64,000 nucleotides of DNA from SFTJ01 sp905210415 (lineage in GTDB: Bacteria; Bacteroidota; Bacteroidia; Bacteroidales; Muribaculaceae), in contig CABSDC010000005.1 in NCBI GenBank assembly GCA_902476295.1, positions 4,473-68,472 on the forward strand, written 5' to 3'. Shown in pieces: positions 43,601-52,098 of this stretch. Made by a program: the position numbers and the translations under genes. The notes below the pieces were generated by a model. The model was not told where the DNA came from, did no database searches, and saw only the letters and a list, made by a program, of their open reading frames with translations. Positions within the stretch are counted from its first letter, which is position 1. Each line of letters begins with the position of its first letter.

Positions 43601-45125
43601 CGGCAAACTCACCCACTTGATAAGTCTGACCCTTATAGGTATACTGATATGCCACGGCAAGCACCTCATCGGCATTAAGCGCCGACTTCAGCGAGATATA
43701 TCCAAGCGAGGCGTTGAGCGTGTATTCTTGCGACGAGAGCAAGCGAGCGCTTTCAACCTTCTCATAATCCCTACCACCCTCAAAGCCATAAGCCGAAAGC
43801 GGTTCGAGTGTAGTGGCCACCTGCTCCATATATCTGGCATCAGGATAGCTTGTATTGAGTTCTGTGAACAAATTGTTCGACAAGTTGCTTGGCACTGCCG
43901 CCGAAGTATTTGGTACCCAGTGCGAATTTGCCAAACGGCGATTTTCACCGGCATCCATAAACGCCAGCACATTGCGCGACTGTGAATAATCGCCACGCTT
44001 ATTAGTCACCCACACCTCGATGCGCGTGATGTTGATACCGCTCGACACCAATGGCAGAGTTGAGCAGAATTTATCGTAATTATCTCTAAACCAATGTGCC
44101 AAGAAGAAGTGGCGGTTTTGGTCATAAGAATCGGCTGTGACATAGAAATTCTGGGTCTGTGCGCCACCGCGGCTATTCACTGTCTGGGTCTGCGAGTTTT
44201 GTTGCGACACCAATGCTGTGGCGGTGAGTTTTCCGAATTGCAACTTGGTTTTCACACCAAAAAGCGATGTGCTACCCTTGATGAGCGACGACCCAGTGGT
44301 CATACTCACATTACCAGCCTCTATATTTTTTATGATTTCGTCTTCCTTGCCTTCATAAGCCAATTTCAGGTTTTTGTTGTCGAAATCAAATGTTGCTCCG
44401 GTGTTATACGACATGTCGAACTTCATCTTATCGCCCACCGAGGCGTTGATATTGGCTTGTATCTGTTGGTCGAAATCAAAATACGTTTTGCGGCGAGCGT
44501 CAACCGACAAAGCAGGGTTATCGGTCTTATTCGACTTTATACCCATATTGATTTTCACCGAACCTTGTGTCTTCAACTGCACACCACCAGGACCAAACAC
44601 CTTGTCCAACGGACCAAGACCGAACTGCATATCAAGAAAATTAAACGGGTCCTTCTTGTTTTCCTGCGCCGTAACGCTGTTGCGTTGCTGGTAATACTCC
44701 TGCATCGACTTTCGCAAGGCGATGTTGTTATATTCATCGGCCGAGAGCATAAACGGCGTAGTTATCTCCTTATCACCCAACTTAGTGCGTACGATATACA
44801 TGCCAGTAGTGGCATCATATTCGGCCTCTGTGGTGATATTTTTTGGAGAATTAAGGTCCACGGCATGCTTGCCCTTACCCAAATCCTCAAAGTCGGTAGG
44901 GATGGTCTCCTGCACCTTGTAGTGCAGGCTTATAGAATCGGTTTTCTCCTTGCCACCCTTTTTCTCTACAGTCTTTTCGGGCACTGGAGGCGGTGGCAAG
45001 AGTTTTGATTGTACGTATTGGGCGAATGCGTCGAAATGCAGTGCAGAGTATGCCAATACCCCACACAGCACTATGCTCAGCAGTTTTTTGCTCTTTATAT
45101 GTTCAACGGCTTTATGTCTGCTCAT
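37653..45125 (-). CDS. sprA: T9SS outer-membrane translocon SprA/Sov
   Basis: A 2490-residue protein, the largest in the window, matching SprA (Sov), the giant 36-strand barrel through which T9SS cargo crosses the outer membrane. Visible features include an N-terminal signal/hydrophobic segment (about 13-35), the PFNFLDMQFGLGPLDKVFGPGGVQLKTQGSV region near 158-188 and many long aromatic strands. The ending NSNFGISMNMSLAK is typical of a barrel C-terminus. Length agrees with the usual 2300-2500. It lies 67 bp after ruvA; a ruvA-sprA order is common in Bacteroidetes. With PorV and PorU in this window, it covers export, transfer and sorting. The motor and ring parts (GldL/M, PorK/N) are not here. 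Confidence 0.95.
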   Translation of the reverse strand: MSRHKAVEHIKSKKLLSIVLCGVLAYSALHFDAFAQYVQSKLLPPPPVPEKTVEKKGGKEKTDSISLHYKVQETIPTDFEDLGKGKHAVDLNSPKNITTEAEYDATTGMYIVRTKLGDKEITTPFMLSADEYNNIALRKSMQEYYQQRNSVTAQENKKDPFNFLDMQFGLGPLDKVFGPGGVQLKTQGSVKINMGIKSNKTDNPALSVDARRKTYFDFDQQIQANINASVGDKMKFDMSYNTGATFDFDNKNLKLAYEGKEDEIIKNIEAGNVSMTTGSSLIKGSTSLFGVKTKLQFGKLTATALVSQQNSQTQTVNSRGGAQTQNFYVTADSYDQNRHFFLAHWFRDNYDKFCSTLPLVSSGINITRIEVWVTNKRGDYSQSRNVLAFMDAGENRRLANSHWVPNTSAAVPSNLSNNLFTELNTSYPDARYMEQVATTLEPLSAYGFEGGRDYEKVESARLLSSQEYTLNASLGYISLKSALNADEVLAVAYQYTYKGQTYQVGEFAGDVTSTKSSLYVKLLKGTTISNKLPMWDLAMKNIYSLGAYQIQSSNFKLNIKYMSDTTGTYINYLPAGNISGTPLIRVMNLDRLDSNSQPNPDGRFDYIEGYTINASSGKVIFPVVEPFGKHLATKIGNPAIAEKFVYQELYDSTLTVARQFQDKNKFILEGEYQASSGAQIRLNAMNVARGSVVVTAGGVTLTENSDYTVDYNMGIVTILNQSIIDSGTNVSVTLENQSTYSTQRKTLLGLDLNYKFNKNFNLGATVMHYGEKSLTEKVSIGDEIVNNTIWGLNLSYNTSFMWLTNLLNKIPTVNATAPSTFSFNGEFAQLIPHQQKTGSNRGSSYIDDFESTQSGLDLRSPYSWFLCSTPYDNSSSALFPEAALSNNTDYGKNRALLSWYYIDRMFTQRNSSLVPGYIKNDLKQLSNPYVREVTYSEVYPGRELSYGESSTLQTLNLSYYPNERGPYNLDADGMNIDGTLLNPEKRWGGIMRKLDATNFEQSNIEYIQFWLLNPFLDEEVDNKEGGDLYFNLGEVSEDILKDGYKSYENGLPIDGDNTHVKETVWGKVSDKTSLTYAFDNASGARKLQDVGLNGLSTEEEKNFPTYSEYVSKLRQKLSASTLAEMEEDQFSPINDPGGDNYHFYRGHDYDEKKLSVIERYKRYNGTEGNSLSAEDATDALYQSARSVPDVEDINQDNTLNQYERYFQYEVSIRPEDLVVGKNYITDKQAQHVPTRDGNGLDVEWYQFTIPLRDFEKAVGSINDFSTIRFMRMFLTNFKKPVHLRFASLELLRGEWRSYAYNPDAKVNQPADGDMSITAVNIEENAGREPVNYVLPPGVNRIVDSGQSQVTQLNEQSLSMKVTNLPSGASRAVYRNTSLDLRNYRRLQMFLHNEALIDDVTSLRNGDVSAFIRLGSDVKNNYYEYEIPLEVTPARSDYSTYSSADRLLVWPENNMLNCNLDVFTSVKKNRNAQKVQGVSGVSYNTRFTEPDPSNEKNKVTVLGNPALSDVKVVMIGVRNNSGMTKECTIWADELRVTDFDQDGGWAAKANMTLGISDIATVNAGFHKETVGFGSVDQGLNQRNLDNYQNYNVAVQVDMGRFLPEKVKLKAPIYYSITNEESTPKYNPLDKDMLLDDAIEVCETKAQRDSIKSFAVTSKRVESFSVSGLKFDVKSKLPMPWDPANFVFNYSSNKRHNVDPDNVYENTNDYRGSLMYNYATAFKPFRPFKGVKPKSKSKNVKFLQEWELNWFPQQISFFTNISRYYYEQQTRNESDIDVELPVSVSKNFLWDRQFSITWNMTRSLNMSFQSNTTAHIEEPIGQVNKKLFPDEYKEWRDSVWRSIKNLGTPYSYNQTFNASYKAPFNKISFLDFMTANASYNSVYNWERGTVLEDVQTGNTISNQSSYTLDGRMNMEGLYNKVPYLKAINNRFSGSRLNKAKRAKKFSRTLRLKSDTTLMIRHNMKTKKVKVSALTTDGKPFVVKTRVVDENNVEVLTRGDKNVKFTVLEVLDEKKNFFTEFAQYSLRGLMMVRNVSVKVRNTQSLSLPQFIPEIGDIFGQSNNYDILSPGLDFAFGFIGEDYVEKAKSRGWLMCDENQTAPAIFTHTNEVTIDAVLEPVKGLKITLTGNRTDNRSNQMMFMYNDATNLYTGTYTKTHIALATALKGCKSDNGYSSKAFDKFLENIPIAADRVRAQYQGKNYPQRGFLLTSPWAGQPFSSQVGDVSGISSDVLIPAFVAAYSGKDINKVTLNPFPSLASILPNWRVTYDGIGKIPALKKWFKSFTLSHAYQCTYSVGSYTSYSDWVSVGNGIGFTQDVTNGNPLPSSPYNITSVTITERFAPLIGAKVTLYNNMTINAEYRDSRTLSLNSSAGQIVEAGQKSLKFGVGYKIANFNTVLKFRGRQSGVNNDLNLNIDFSLNNNNALIRKIETGFTQATSGARSLTINMTANYVLSKRLTIGAYFDHQVNTPLVSATAYPTSNSNFGISMNMSLAK

Positions 45126-45192
45126 TAATTTCTTTGCAAAATATAATCAACGTTGCCGCCAGCAACACGCCTTTTCTCGCCCACTATAAGCC

Positions 45193-45777
45193 TCACAGCA
45201 TCTTCAGCGCACTCTTTATGGCTTTTTCCACTGTGAGCGTAGGGTCTGATTGGAAAAGTTTCTGCAACGTTTTCTGCGTTGCCTGACGGCTATAGCCCAA
45301 CATCACGAGCGCTGCCAAAGCTTCGTCGAACGCTTCATTGTTTAATGGGCTTATACTTAATAACGAAGCATCTACCGTATTTATTTTATCTTTCAGGTCA
45401 ACTATTATTCTTTGTGCAGTCTTTGCCCCTACTCCCTTCACCGATTTCAGCGCAGCAGAATTGCCCGAAGCGATTGCGGCTTCCAACTCTGCCACCGGAT
45501 AAGATGAAAGTATCATTCGTGCTGTGTTCGTACCCACTCCGCTCACGCTGATGAGCAACTCAAACACTTCTCTCTCGTGTCTTTCGGCAAAACCATACAG
45601 CATATGTGCATCTTCACGGATTGCCTCATAGACATACACCTTCACCACATCCTTCACATTCTGCAGTTGTGTGTATGTGTTGAGCGAAACATTCAGCATA
45701 TAGCCCACGCCATACGATTCCAACACAATGTAGGCTGGATTGCTCTCTTCAATACTACCTTTTATATAATCTATCAT
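45193..45777 (-). CDS. ruvA: Holliday junction branch migration protein RuvA
   Basis: A 194-residue RuvA, which binds Holliday junctions as a tetramer and directs the RuvB motor. Domain I begins MIDYIKGSIEESNPAYIVLESYGVGYML. The two helix-hairpin-helix motifs are LLISVSGVGTNTARMIL (about 71-87) and LKSVKGVGAKTAQRIIVDLKDK (about 111-132). The C-terminal RuvB-contact domain (NEAFDEALAALVMLGYSRQATQKTL) is complete. The length is typical. It lies 37 bp after an S8 peptidase gene and 67 bp before sprA; ruvB is not in the window. Confidence 0.96.
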   Translation of the reverse strand: MIDYIKGSIEESNPAYIVLESYGVGYMLNVSLNTYTQLQNVKDVVKVYVYEAIREDAHMLYGFAERHEREVFELLISVSGVGTNTARMILSSYPVAELEAAIASGNSAALKSVKGVGAKTAQRIIVDLKDKINTVDASLLSISPLNNEAFDEALAALVMLGYSRQATQKTLQKLFQSDPTLTVEKAIKSALKML

Positions 45778-45814
45778 GCTATCAAAATTTTTGTTTTCAC
45801 AATTTATTGTTTTC

Positions 45815-47977
45815 TCACAAAATCACCTTAAACGTGTGGCTCATTCCGCCCACAACTACTCGCACCACATACACGCCATGCCCTGGCAGATGCATTCTCG
45901 GCAACTCGCCATATCCGCCGCTCACCGCACAACGCGATAACGCAACTTGCCGCCCAAGCATATCGTATGCCGACATTTGGGCCTCGCCATCGCACGGAGC
46001 ATGAATTATGATCGGCTCTTCGCCTGGAATTATGCGCCACAGTTTGTCTTGCTCCACGCTGTCGATTCCCGATCCGAGCAGATATTGCAAACCTTTCAGC
46101 GCATTGATTTTGCCGTAGCCCCACTTATCAGGATTGTCATTCTTCACAAGTTCATCTCTCGTGGAGGTACGCTCAAGCACATTCTCAACATCTGCGCAGG
46201 TCAGTTCGGGATTGGCCTGCAACCACAATGCTATAGTGCCTGTAACAATCGGGGCCGACTGCGATGTGCCATACATCGAGCCCCAACGGTATTTCTTGCC
46301 ACCGATGATTTGCACCAGCGCGTTGTCGCCATCATTGGCCTGCGTGGCATCATAGCGATTGAGTGCCGAAACCACCACATAACCCGGTGCAGTGACCGTA
46401 GGACGACTTATGCCATTAGCATCCTTGCCGAAGCTTGAGAAAAATGCGATGTCGCCCAATTCGCTGCCCGTGTAGTTATCGGCGCCATTCGGAGTGTCAA
46501 CACTCGTTTTTGAGCAATAAGCGCCCACCGAAATCACACCTTCGCCGGTAGTGAGATCGCTGATGTTGCCGTCACTTGTGCCATAGCTCCAACCATCAAC
46601 ACCATTCGACACCAATTGCGTGCCAGTATTGCTCCAACCAGTGATAGTAGTACCCTTCTCTGCCCACACCTTGATGCCCATATAATAGTTTTTCGCAGTA
46701 GCTTTCTCGCATACGTATTCCACATCAAATGCGGTGTACAGTTCCATCTTGCCATTCGCGCCGATGCCCGATGAGAACGAAACCTCTCCAGAATAGAGAT
46801 CCTTTAGCGATGGCACATCTTCCATAGTTATCTTCACGGCTTCATCGCTTGTGCCTGCCTCATGCCAATCGCTCTCGTATGCCACCGCTTGGCGCTGTCT
46901 GTCATACACCACAAAGCGAGCCTTGAACTTTCGGGCATCATCGGCCCACATATCCAAATCGCCATGGTTGGTGTAGAGCGTATATAGATTTTCGTAGAAA
47001 GTGCGCAAGGTGTCGGTATCCTGCTCAAACCGCTTTGAAATCTTTGTGAACAGACGCGCATCGTTGCCCACCGACAACACGCACATTCTTCCCTTCCCCG
47101 ACTTCGCCGCAAACACTTCCGACAGCATCGATGTGCCATCGTGCGGACCGGATGTTGATGCCAAACTCATGTTTATCACTGCTGGCTTGCCAACGCTCTT
47201 GGCATAATCAAAAATATATGCCACGCTGTTTGCTATGTTCACATCGGTCAATTCCCTGTCGGGCATTGCACACAGCACAAGGTCGCTTGCCGTAGCCACG
47301 CCATAATAGCCGTTGCCCTTATATCCGCCGGCTGCTGTGGTACTGGTGTGTGTGCCATGCGACTGGTCGGTGCAATCCGACGTCAACGCCGCAATCTCCT
47401 GCGGAGTGGCATATGCCGAACCAGGCAGTTCATTGCCGTCAACCACTGGCGCTACGCCTCCTTTATGAGTGGGTAGATACACTCGCTTCACACGACTCTC
47501 TCCATCTTCTCCCATAAACTCGATGTGATTGAAATCAATACCAACGTCTACCACGCCCACAATTACATCTTTGCCAGTGAACGCTCCCTGTGATCCAGCG
47601 CTCACGGCATGCGCACCGTCCACCATGCTGAATTGTCGGGCCCTATCGTTGCACACAGCCATGCGCTGAGCCAACTGCACTTGCTTGACCAGTGCCAACT
47701 CGCTCACACGGACAATCTCTTGCACCGGCACCTGAGCGGTTATCACCTTGCCAAACACGTGCTGCACCTTCACACCCAAGCGCTGCAGCTGGGCTAAAAC
47801 AGCCTCGTCGGTCACACGCAGAAAACACTGCACGCTTTGCTCACCACGCGCTTGCGCCTGCCGGAGCGACACGTGCGAGCGAGGCGTGAGACTCCCCCGC
47901 CTTGCGTAAAGCGATGCCGATGGCACTAAAGCCACCAGCATCGCCATTATAAATATTTTCTTAAATTCAATTCGCAT
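45815..47977 (-). CDS. S8-family subtilase with T9SS sorting domain (downstream copy)
   Basis: A 720-residue secreted serine peptidase. Signal peptide about 1-25. An inhibitor-like prodomain (SVQCFLRVTDEAVLAQLQRLGVKVQ) precedes the catalytic domain. The triad is D144 in VGVVDVGIDFNH, H207 in DQSHGTHTS and a Ser in YGTSQSAPIVTG near 578; the last differs from the common GTSMAAP. A jellyroll-like insert lies between His and Ser. The end (APCDGEAQMSAYDMLGRQVALSR to GHGVYVVRVVVGGMSHTFKVIL) is a T9SS type A sorting domain. It overlaps the upstream S8 gene by one base (TAATG) and is probably translated by coupling. Both would be exported by the SprA translocon encoded just downstream. Substrates are unknown. 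Confidence 0.9.
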   Translation of the reverse strand: MRIEFKKIFIMAMLVALVPSASLYARRGSLTPRSHVSLRQAQARGEQSVQCFLRVTDEAVLAQLQRLGVKVQHVFGKVITAQVPVQEIVRVSELALVKQVQLAQRMAVCNDRARQFSMVDGAHAVSAGSQGAFTGKDVIVGVVDVGIDFNHIEFMGEDGESRVKRVYLPTHKGGVAPVVDGNELPGSAYATPQEIAALTSDCTDQSHGTHTSTTAAGGYKGNGYYGVATASDLVLCAMPDRELTDVNIANSVAYIFDYAKSVGKPAVINMSLASTSGPHDGTSMLSEVFAAKSGKGRMCVLSVGNDARLFTKISKRFEQDTDTLRTFYENLYTLYTNHGDLDMWADDARKFKARFVVYDRQRQAVAYESDWHEAGTSDEAVKITMEDVPSLKDLYSGEVSFSSGIGANGKMELYTAFDVEYVCEKATAKNYYMGIKVWAEKGTTITGWSNTGTQLVSNGVDGWSYGTSDGNISDLTTGEGVISVGAYCSKTSVDTPNGADNYTGSELGDIAFFSSFGKDANGISRPTVTAPGYVVVSALNRYDATQANDGDNALVQIIGGKKYRWGSMYGTSQSAPIVTGTIALWLQANPELTCADVENVLERTSTRDELVKNDNPDKWGYGKINALKGLQYLLGSGIDSVEQDKLWRIIPGEEPIIIHAPCDGEAQMSAYDMLGRQVALSRCAVSGGYGELPRMHLPGHGVYVVRVVVGGMSHTFKVIL

Positions 47978-50265
47978 TATTTCACTATCAATCTCGACGA
48001 GCTGCGCAACTTATCACCAGTGACAGTAACCACATATACGCCAGGATTGATTCTGCCTGCAAGCGACACACTTGCCACGCCGCCATCCATCTGCTTTGTT
48101 GCATCATATATCAATGCACCGCTTATTGAATAGACTCTCACTGCCACAGCATCTTCATTTGGAGCAAACACCGAGAAGTTGCCATCGCATGGATTCTTAC
48201 AAATTATCACGTTGTCGGCATCTTGCTTCACGTCGTTGATGCCCGACGTAGAAATGACATACTTGATACCATCCCAAGCGTCAATTTTGCCATAGCCACT
48301 CTTTTTAGGATTCTTATTCACATAGTTGTCGCGCACTGAAGTGTTTTCAAACACTTCCATCACATCGTTATAGCTCAACGTAGGCTTTGCCTGAAGCCAC
48401 AATGCCAAAATACCTGTCACTTCTGGTGCAGCCATTGATGTTCCCGACATATCGCCCCAGTAGTGCTTATTGCCCTTATTATCACTCACCTCGGCTGCCA
48501 AATAATTATAACCTTTTTTCACGGTCTCAGAATCGTAGCGGTTAACCGCGGGAAACACAGGAGCGCCCCCCGCCAAAATATCTGGGCGCTTCTTGCCATT
48601 AGCATCCGGGCCATAGCTTGAGAAATAAGCTATATCATTAGGAATGAACCCATACGAGTATTCTTTGCCATCCAATGCCTTATATGAGCTTTTTGAAACA
48701 AATGCGCCCACCGAGATAGTCTTCTCGCCTGTTGCCATGCCGCTAATCGACATCTCTGAATTGCCAGAAACAAAATTCGACAAACCATAATTATCAAATT
48801 CTGCATTGCCATCCAAGTTCCAACCATTTAATGTTTCGCCTTTTTTGCCCCAAAAGACAACGCCAAGATACCAATCATTGTTGGCTAAAGAAGTTGACTC
48901 GCAATTCACATCAATATACACGTGCCACTTTCCGCTATTAGCATCTAATTCAGAATATGACACAGCTTTACCAGTATAGTAGTTTTTGAATACACTATGA
49001 CTTGACATATTAAACGTTGCACCTTGCGACGACACTGCCTGCTTTTTTGACACTGCCAATTGCTTGCCATCCTTATCTACCACCACATATTGAATGGCAA
49101 ATTGTTTTCCGCTATTAGCATAGATTTCAAAAGAGCTTACATAAGCTCCACCATCATATTCTATACCCCTAAACAAAACAGTCTTTTGAGCGACATTGTC
49201 ACCAGGGTTTGTAAAAGTGGTAGAGAAATGCACCTTATCGCCACCTTCATTTCCCGCTGCAAGCACAATCAGGTGACCGTCATCAACAAGCGATTCCAAC
49301 GATTTACAGATGTCTGTCGAACCATCGTGAGGTCCATAATGGTCGCCAAGACTGATATTGATTACCGCTGGTTTCCCAACACTTTTAGCATAGCTGAAGA
49401 TGTAATTAATAGAATTCACCAAGTTAACATCCGACAAATCGTCGCCCAAGCCGCAAAGCACCAAATCGGCTTCTGGCGCCATACCGCCAAAGTTGCCCAC
49501 TTGCGTGCCGGCAGCAATAGCAGATGTGTGTGTACCGTGGCTTTGAGCCTCTTCGTCGGCAGTGAGTTTAGATATTTGTTCTTGGGTAGTAAATTCCGAA
49601 CCAGGAAGCACGCTGCCATTCAGCACAACCTTAGAACCGGTATCGTCGTTAGGCATATACACACGCTTGATGCGAGTGTTGCCATTGGCATCCTTAAACG
49701 CCATGTGATTGTAGTCGATACCCACGTCAATCACGCCCACAACCACGTCTTTACCTGTATATGGGATAGCCAATTCATTGCCTGCAAGCACTTCGTCTAC
49801 ATATGCAGAAGCGCGCTGTTTGTCGGTTTTCAGCCTCAACTTACGAGCCACCGACACTTGACGCACATTGCTCACCTTGGCAAGAGCTTCCAATTTATCA
49901 ATAGGAGCAGTGACAGTGAGCACGTCGCTCATCTGACCGTTGACTTGCACTCCCAGCGCTTCCATCTCGTCGATTGGCGCCACATTCCAGCCGTCGATAC
50001 TCACAAAGGCCTGCACAGCTTGCACACCATTTGCCATCTGCACTGGCGCAACATATCTGTCAGCCGTCAATTTTCTTACCTTGGCACTACGGGCACTATT
50101 TCCACCGAACGCACTGTTAGCGGCCAGTTCTTCCACTCCACTGTTGTTTCGCAACGAATTCAGGAAAGCATATGTGCTACTTGACAATTTCCCTTCAGCA
50201 TTAACTATCGACAACGAAAGCACTGCTAATGCCAAAACAAGTGCTATCCTATTGATTCTTTTCAT
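47977..50265 (-). CDS. S8-family subtilase with T9SS sorting domain (upstream copy)
   Basis: A 762-residue paralog of the following gene. Signal peptide 1-23 (IVNAEG). The prodomain carries AFVSIDGWNVAPIDEMEALGVQVNGQ. The triad is D180 in VGVIDVGIDYNH, H243 in AQSHGTHTSA and a Ser in SGTSMAAPEVTG near 611. A beta-rich insert with a possible T9SS-cargo surface role separates His and Ser. The C-terminus (ICKNPCDGNFSVFAPNEDAVAVRVYSISGALIYD to GVYVVTVTGDKLRSSSRLIVK) is a T9SS type A sorting domain. It is the first gene of the unit S8-S8-ruvA-sprA, with a putative promoter at 50301-50331. The tandem arrangement and shared layout point to gene duplication. Confidence 0.9.
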   Translation of the reverse strand: MKRINRIALVLALAVLSLSIVNAEGKLSSSTYAFLNSLRNNSGVEELAANSAFGGNSARSAKVRKLTADRYVAPVQMANGVQAVQAFVSIDGWNVAPIDEMEALGVQVNGQMSDVLTVTAPIDKLEALAKVSNVRQVSVARKLRLKTDKQRASAYVDEVLAGNELAIPYTGKDVVVGVIDVGIDYNHMAFKDANGNTRIKRVYMPNDDTGSKVVLNGSVLPGSEFTTQEQISKLTADEEAQSHGTHTSAIAAGTQVGNFGGMAPEADLVLCGLGDDLSDVNLVNSINYIFSYAKSVGKPAVINISLGDHYGPHDGSTDICKSLESLVDDGHLIVLAAGNEGGDKVHFSTTFTNPGDNVAQKTVLFRGIEYDGGAYVSSFEIYANSGKQFAIQYVVVDKDGKQLAVSKKQAVSSQGATFNMSSHSVFKNYYTGKAVSYSELDANSGKWHVYIDVNCESTSLANNDWYLGVVFWGKKGETLNGWNLDGNAEFDNYGLSNFVSGNSEMSISGMATGEKTISVGAFVSKSSYKALDGKEYSYGFIPNDIAYFSSYGPDANGKKRPDILAGGAPVFPAVNRYDSETVKKGYNYLAAEVSDNKGNKHYWGDMSGTSMAAPEVTGILALWLQAKPTLSYNDVMEVFENTSVRDNYVNKNPKKSGYGKIDAWDGIKYVISTSGINDVKQDADNVIICKNPCDGNFSVFAPNEDAVAVRVYSISGALIYDATKQMDGGVASVSLAGRINPGVYVVTVTGDKLRSSSRLIVK

Positions 50266-50300
50266 AAACTTTTATATAGACTTTACAATGTTATAATCAC

Positions 50301-50331
50301 CAAAAATAAAATAAAAATCTCATTCACACAA
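50301..50331 (-). promoter_or_regulatory. Promoter of the S8-S8-ruvA-sprA unit
   Basis: On the minus strand, TATTTTTG (50301-50308) with TTGTG about 18 bp upstream (50327-50331) as an imperfect -33 element. It lies about 36 bp before the start at 50265. Confidence 0.5.
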
Positions 50332-50346
50332 GCATATAACAAGAAA

Positions 50347-50384
50347 ATTGCGACATTCGGCCTCGTTTAGCCAAATGTCGCAAT
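50347..50384 (-). terminator. Terminator of the TPR gene
   Basis: On the minus strand an 11-bp stem ATTGCGACATT (50374-50384 with 50347-50357) plus an inner GGC/GCC pair, followed by TTTCTTGTT. It separates the TPR gene from the S8 unit. Confidence 0.8.
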
Positions 50385-50413
50385 CTATGATTTTTCTCTA
50401 AATAACTAAGATA

Positions 50414-52024
50414 TTACTTCAAAGTTTCTACATACTTGCGAAGTGCTTCGTTTTCTGGATCGAATTCGAGCCACTTGTTGTAGTAACCCTTAGCTGCTTC
50501 CATATCGCCCTTGTCAAATGCGATACGAGCCAAGTTGTTGTAGATTGAGATGTAAGTATCCTTGTAGTCTTCCTTGTTTTCCTTTTCGTTAAGGATGCTG
50601 ATTACTTGTTCATAGTACTTCACAGCTTCGTCATTCTTACCATCGAGGTATTCCACCTTAGCTTGTTGTTGAACGATACGGTAGTTGCCAGGAACGCGTT
50701 CATTAGCCATAGCAGCATATTTGCGAGCGCCTTCAATAGCAGTTGCCTTCTTTGCAGCATCTTCAGTAGTTACTGCCCAGTTGAAGTATTTTGTTGACAT
50801 AACATACAAGTCGTTAGCCTTGCATTGGTCGCTATCAACAATCTTTTGGTAATATAATGCAGCCTTTTCGTAGTTCTTTGCTTCATCATATACGTCGATC
50901 AATTGGTTGAGCAAATCCAAGTTGTTAGGATTGTATTCAACAGCCTTTTCGTATTCAGCGATTGATTCTTCAGTCTTACCTACGCCCTTGAGTGCAGCAG
51001 CATAGTCAACGAAGTCCTTAGATGCATATTCAGTGCCAGCGATGTTCAAGCCGAACAATTCAGCGCCATACTTTTCTGCTTCTGTCCAGTTTTGCAATGC
51101 TACCATGTTGTAGAGTTGCATACGGCACATATAGAAGTTGTTCTTGTCGTTGGCAGCAATTTCGCTACGGATTTTTGTAGCCAAGTCGAAAGATTGTTGA
51201 TATTCTTCGCCGAAGAACATCAATTGCACGTAGCGAACCTCATCTTGCTTGAAGTGGTTAGGGTTCTGGATATATTTGCCATATTGTTCTGCAGCCTTAG
51301 CACCATCGTTAAGTTCATAGTACTTTTCAGCAAGCTCACGTTGAGCAAGTGCAGATTGTGGCTTCTTAGCTACGAGTTCTTTAAGACGAGAAACTGCCAT
51401 TTCTGGGTTTACGAAGAAATAAGTATTGGCATACTTCACATAAGCCTCTTCATTGTCTGGGTCGTAAGTAAACGCCATTTCGTAATTACCAGCAGCACCA
51501 CCGTTGTCCTTTTCAGCAGCTCTCATATCGCCTTCAAGGATGCACACGTCTGGGTTCTTAGGATCGGTCTTACGAGCCTTTTCTATGTTCTTACCGAGGT
51601 CCTTAGCATAAGCCACAGGATCAGCATTGTAGTAAGCGCGAGCGATTGCTGAATACACCGATGCATTCTTCTTGTCGAGCTTCACTGCGTCCTTAAACTT
51701 CTCTTCAGCAGCCTTAGAATTGCCTGCCTTCAAATCCAAAGCACCGAGTGCTATGATGTTGAATGGATCGTTAGCATCTGCTGCCAAACCCTTGTTGTAG
51801 AAATCCTTGGCTGCTGCCACATTGCCATTAGCGGCTTCAATGTGACCAAGATAGCAATAAGCCTGGCTTTTTACAGTTTGTGGGTCATTAAGGTTCTTGT
51901 TGAGCAATTCCTTAGCGTTGTCCAACTTGCCAACCTTGAAATACTCAATACCGTCCTTGTAACCTTGTGCATTGCTCATCAATGAGCCACCTAATAAAAG
52001 GATTGCAAAAATCTTAAGTTTCAT
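50414..52024 (-). CDS. Secreted tetratricopeptide-repeat protein
   Basis: A 536-residue protein with a signal peptide (1-19, LMSNAQ/GYKDG) and TPR repeats over nearly its whole length. Examples are QAYCYLGHIEAANGNVAAAKDFYNKGL (about 55-81), AYVKYANTYFFVNPEMAVSRLKELV and IYNNLARIAFDKGDMEAAKGYYNKWLEFDP (about 497-526). TPR arrays hold partner proteins together; here it should be periplasmic. It follows the PstS-like gene by 74 bp, and the same strand carries exbB-exbD-exbD-tonB further upstream. A structural role around the TonB complex or envelope is inferred from this order. Codon use is of the highly expressed type. Confidence 0.88.
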   Translation of the reverse strand: MKLKIFAILLLGGSLMSNAQGYKDGIEYFKVGKLDNAKELLNKNLNDPQTVKSQAYCYLGHIEAANGNVAAAKDFYNKGLAADANDPFNIIALGALDLKAGNSKAAEEKFKDAVKLDKKNASVYSAIARAYYNADPVAYAKDLGKNIEKARKTDPKNPDVCILEGDMRAAEKDNGGAAGNYEMAFTYDPDNEEAYVKYANTYFFVNPEMAVSRLKELVAKKPQSALAQRELAEKYYELNDGAKAAEQYGKYIQNPNHFKQDEVRYVQLMFFGEEYQQSFDLATKIRSEIAANDKNNFYMCRMQLYNMVALQNWTEAEKYGAELFGLNIAGTEYASKDFVDYAAALKGVGKTEESIAEYEKAVEYNPNNLDLLNQLIDVYDEAKNYEKAALYYQKIVDSDQCKANDLYVMSTKYFNWAVTTEDAAKKATAIEGARKYAAMANERVPGNYRIVQQQAKVEYLDGKNDEAVKYYEQVISILNEKENKEDYKDTYISIYNNLARIAFDKGDMEAAKGYYNKWLEFDPENEALRKYVETLK

Positions 52025-52098
52025 TTCTATCTGTTTATAATAATTATTAATTTTCTTTTTCTCTCTTTCTATTTTGACTTATAATATCTCTCGATGGT

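Noticed and set aside
44094..45008. 304-codon open frame opposite sprA
   Set aside because: It lies antisense to conserved sprA sequence, its composition is His/Ile/Leu-rich without motifs, and it has no start signal.
49060..50184. 374-codon open frame opposite the S8 peptidase
   Set aside because: It covers the catalytic domain of the real gene on the other strand and reads as low-quality His/Ile/Ser-rich sequence.
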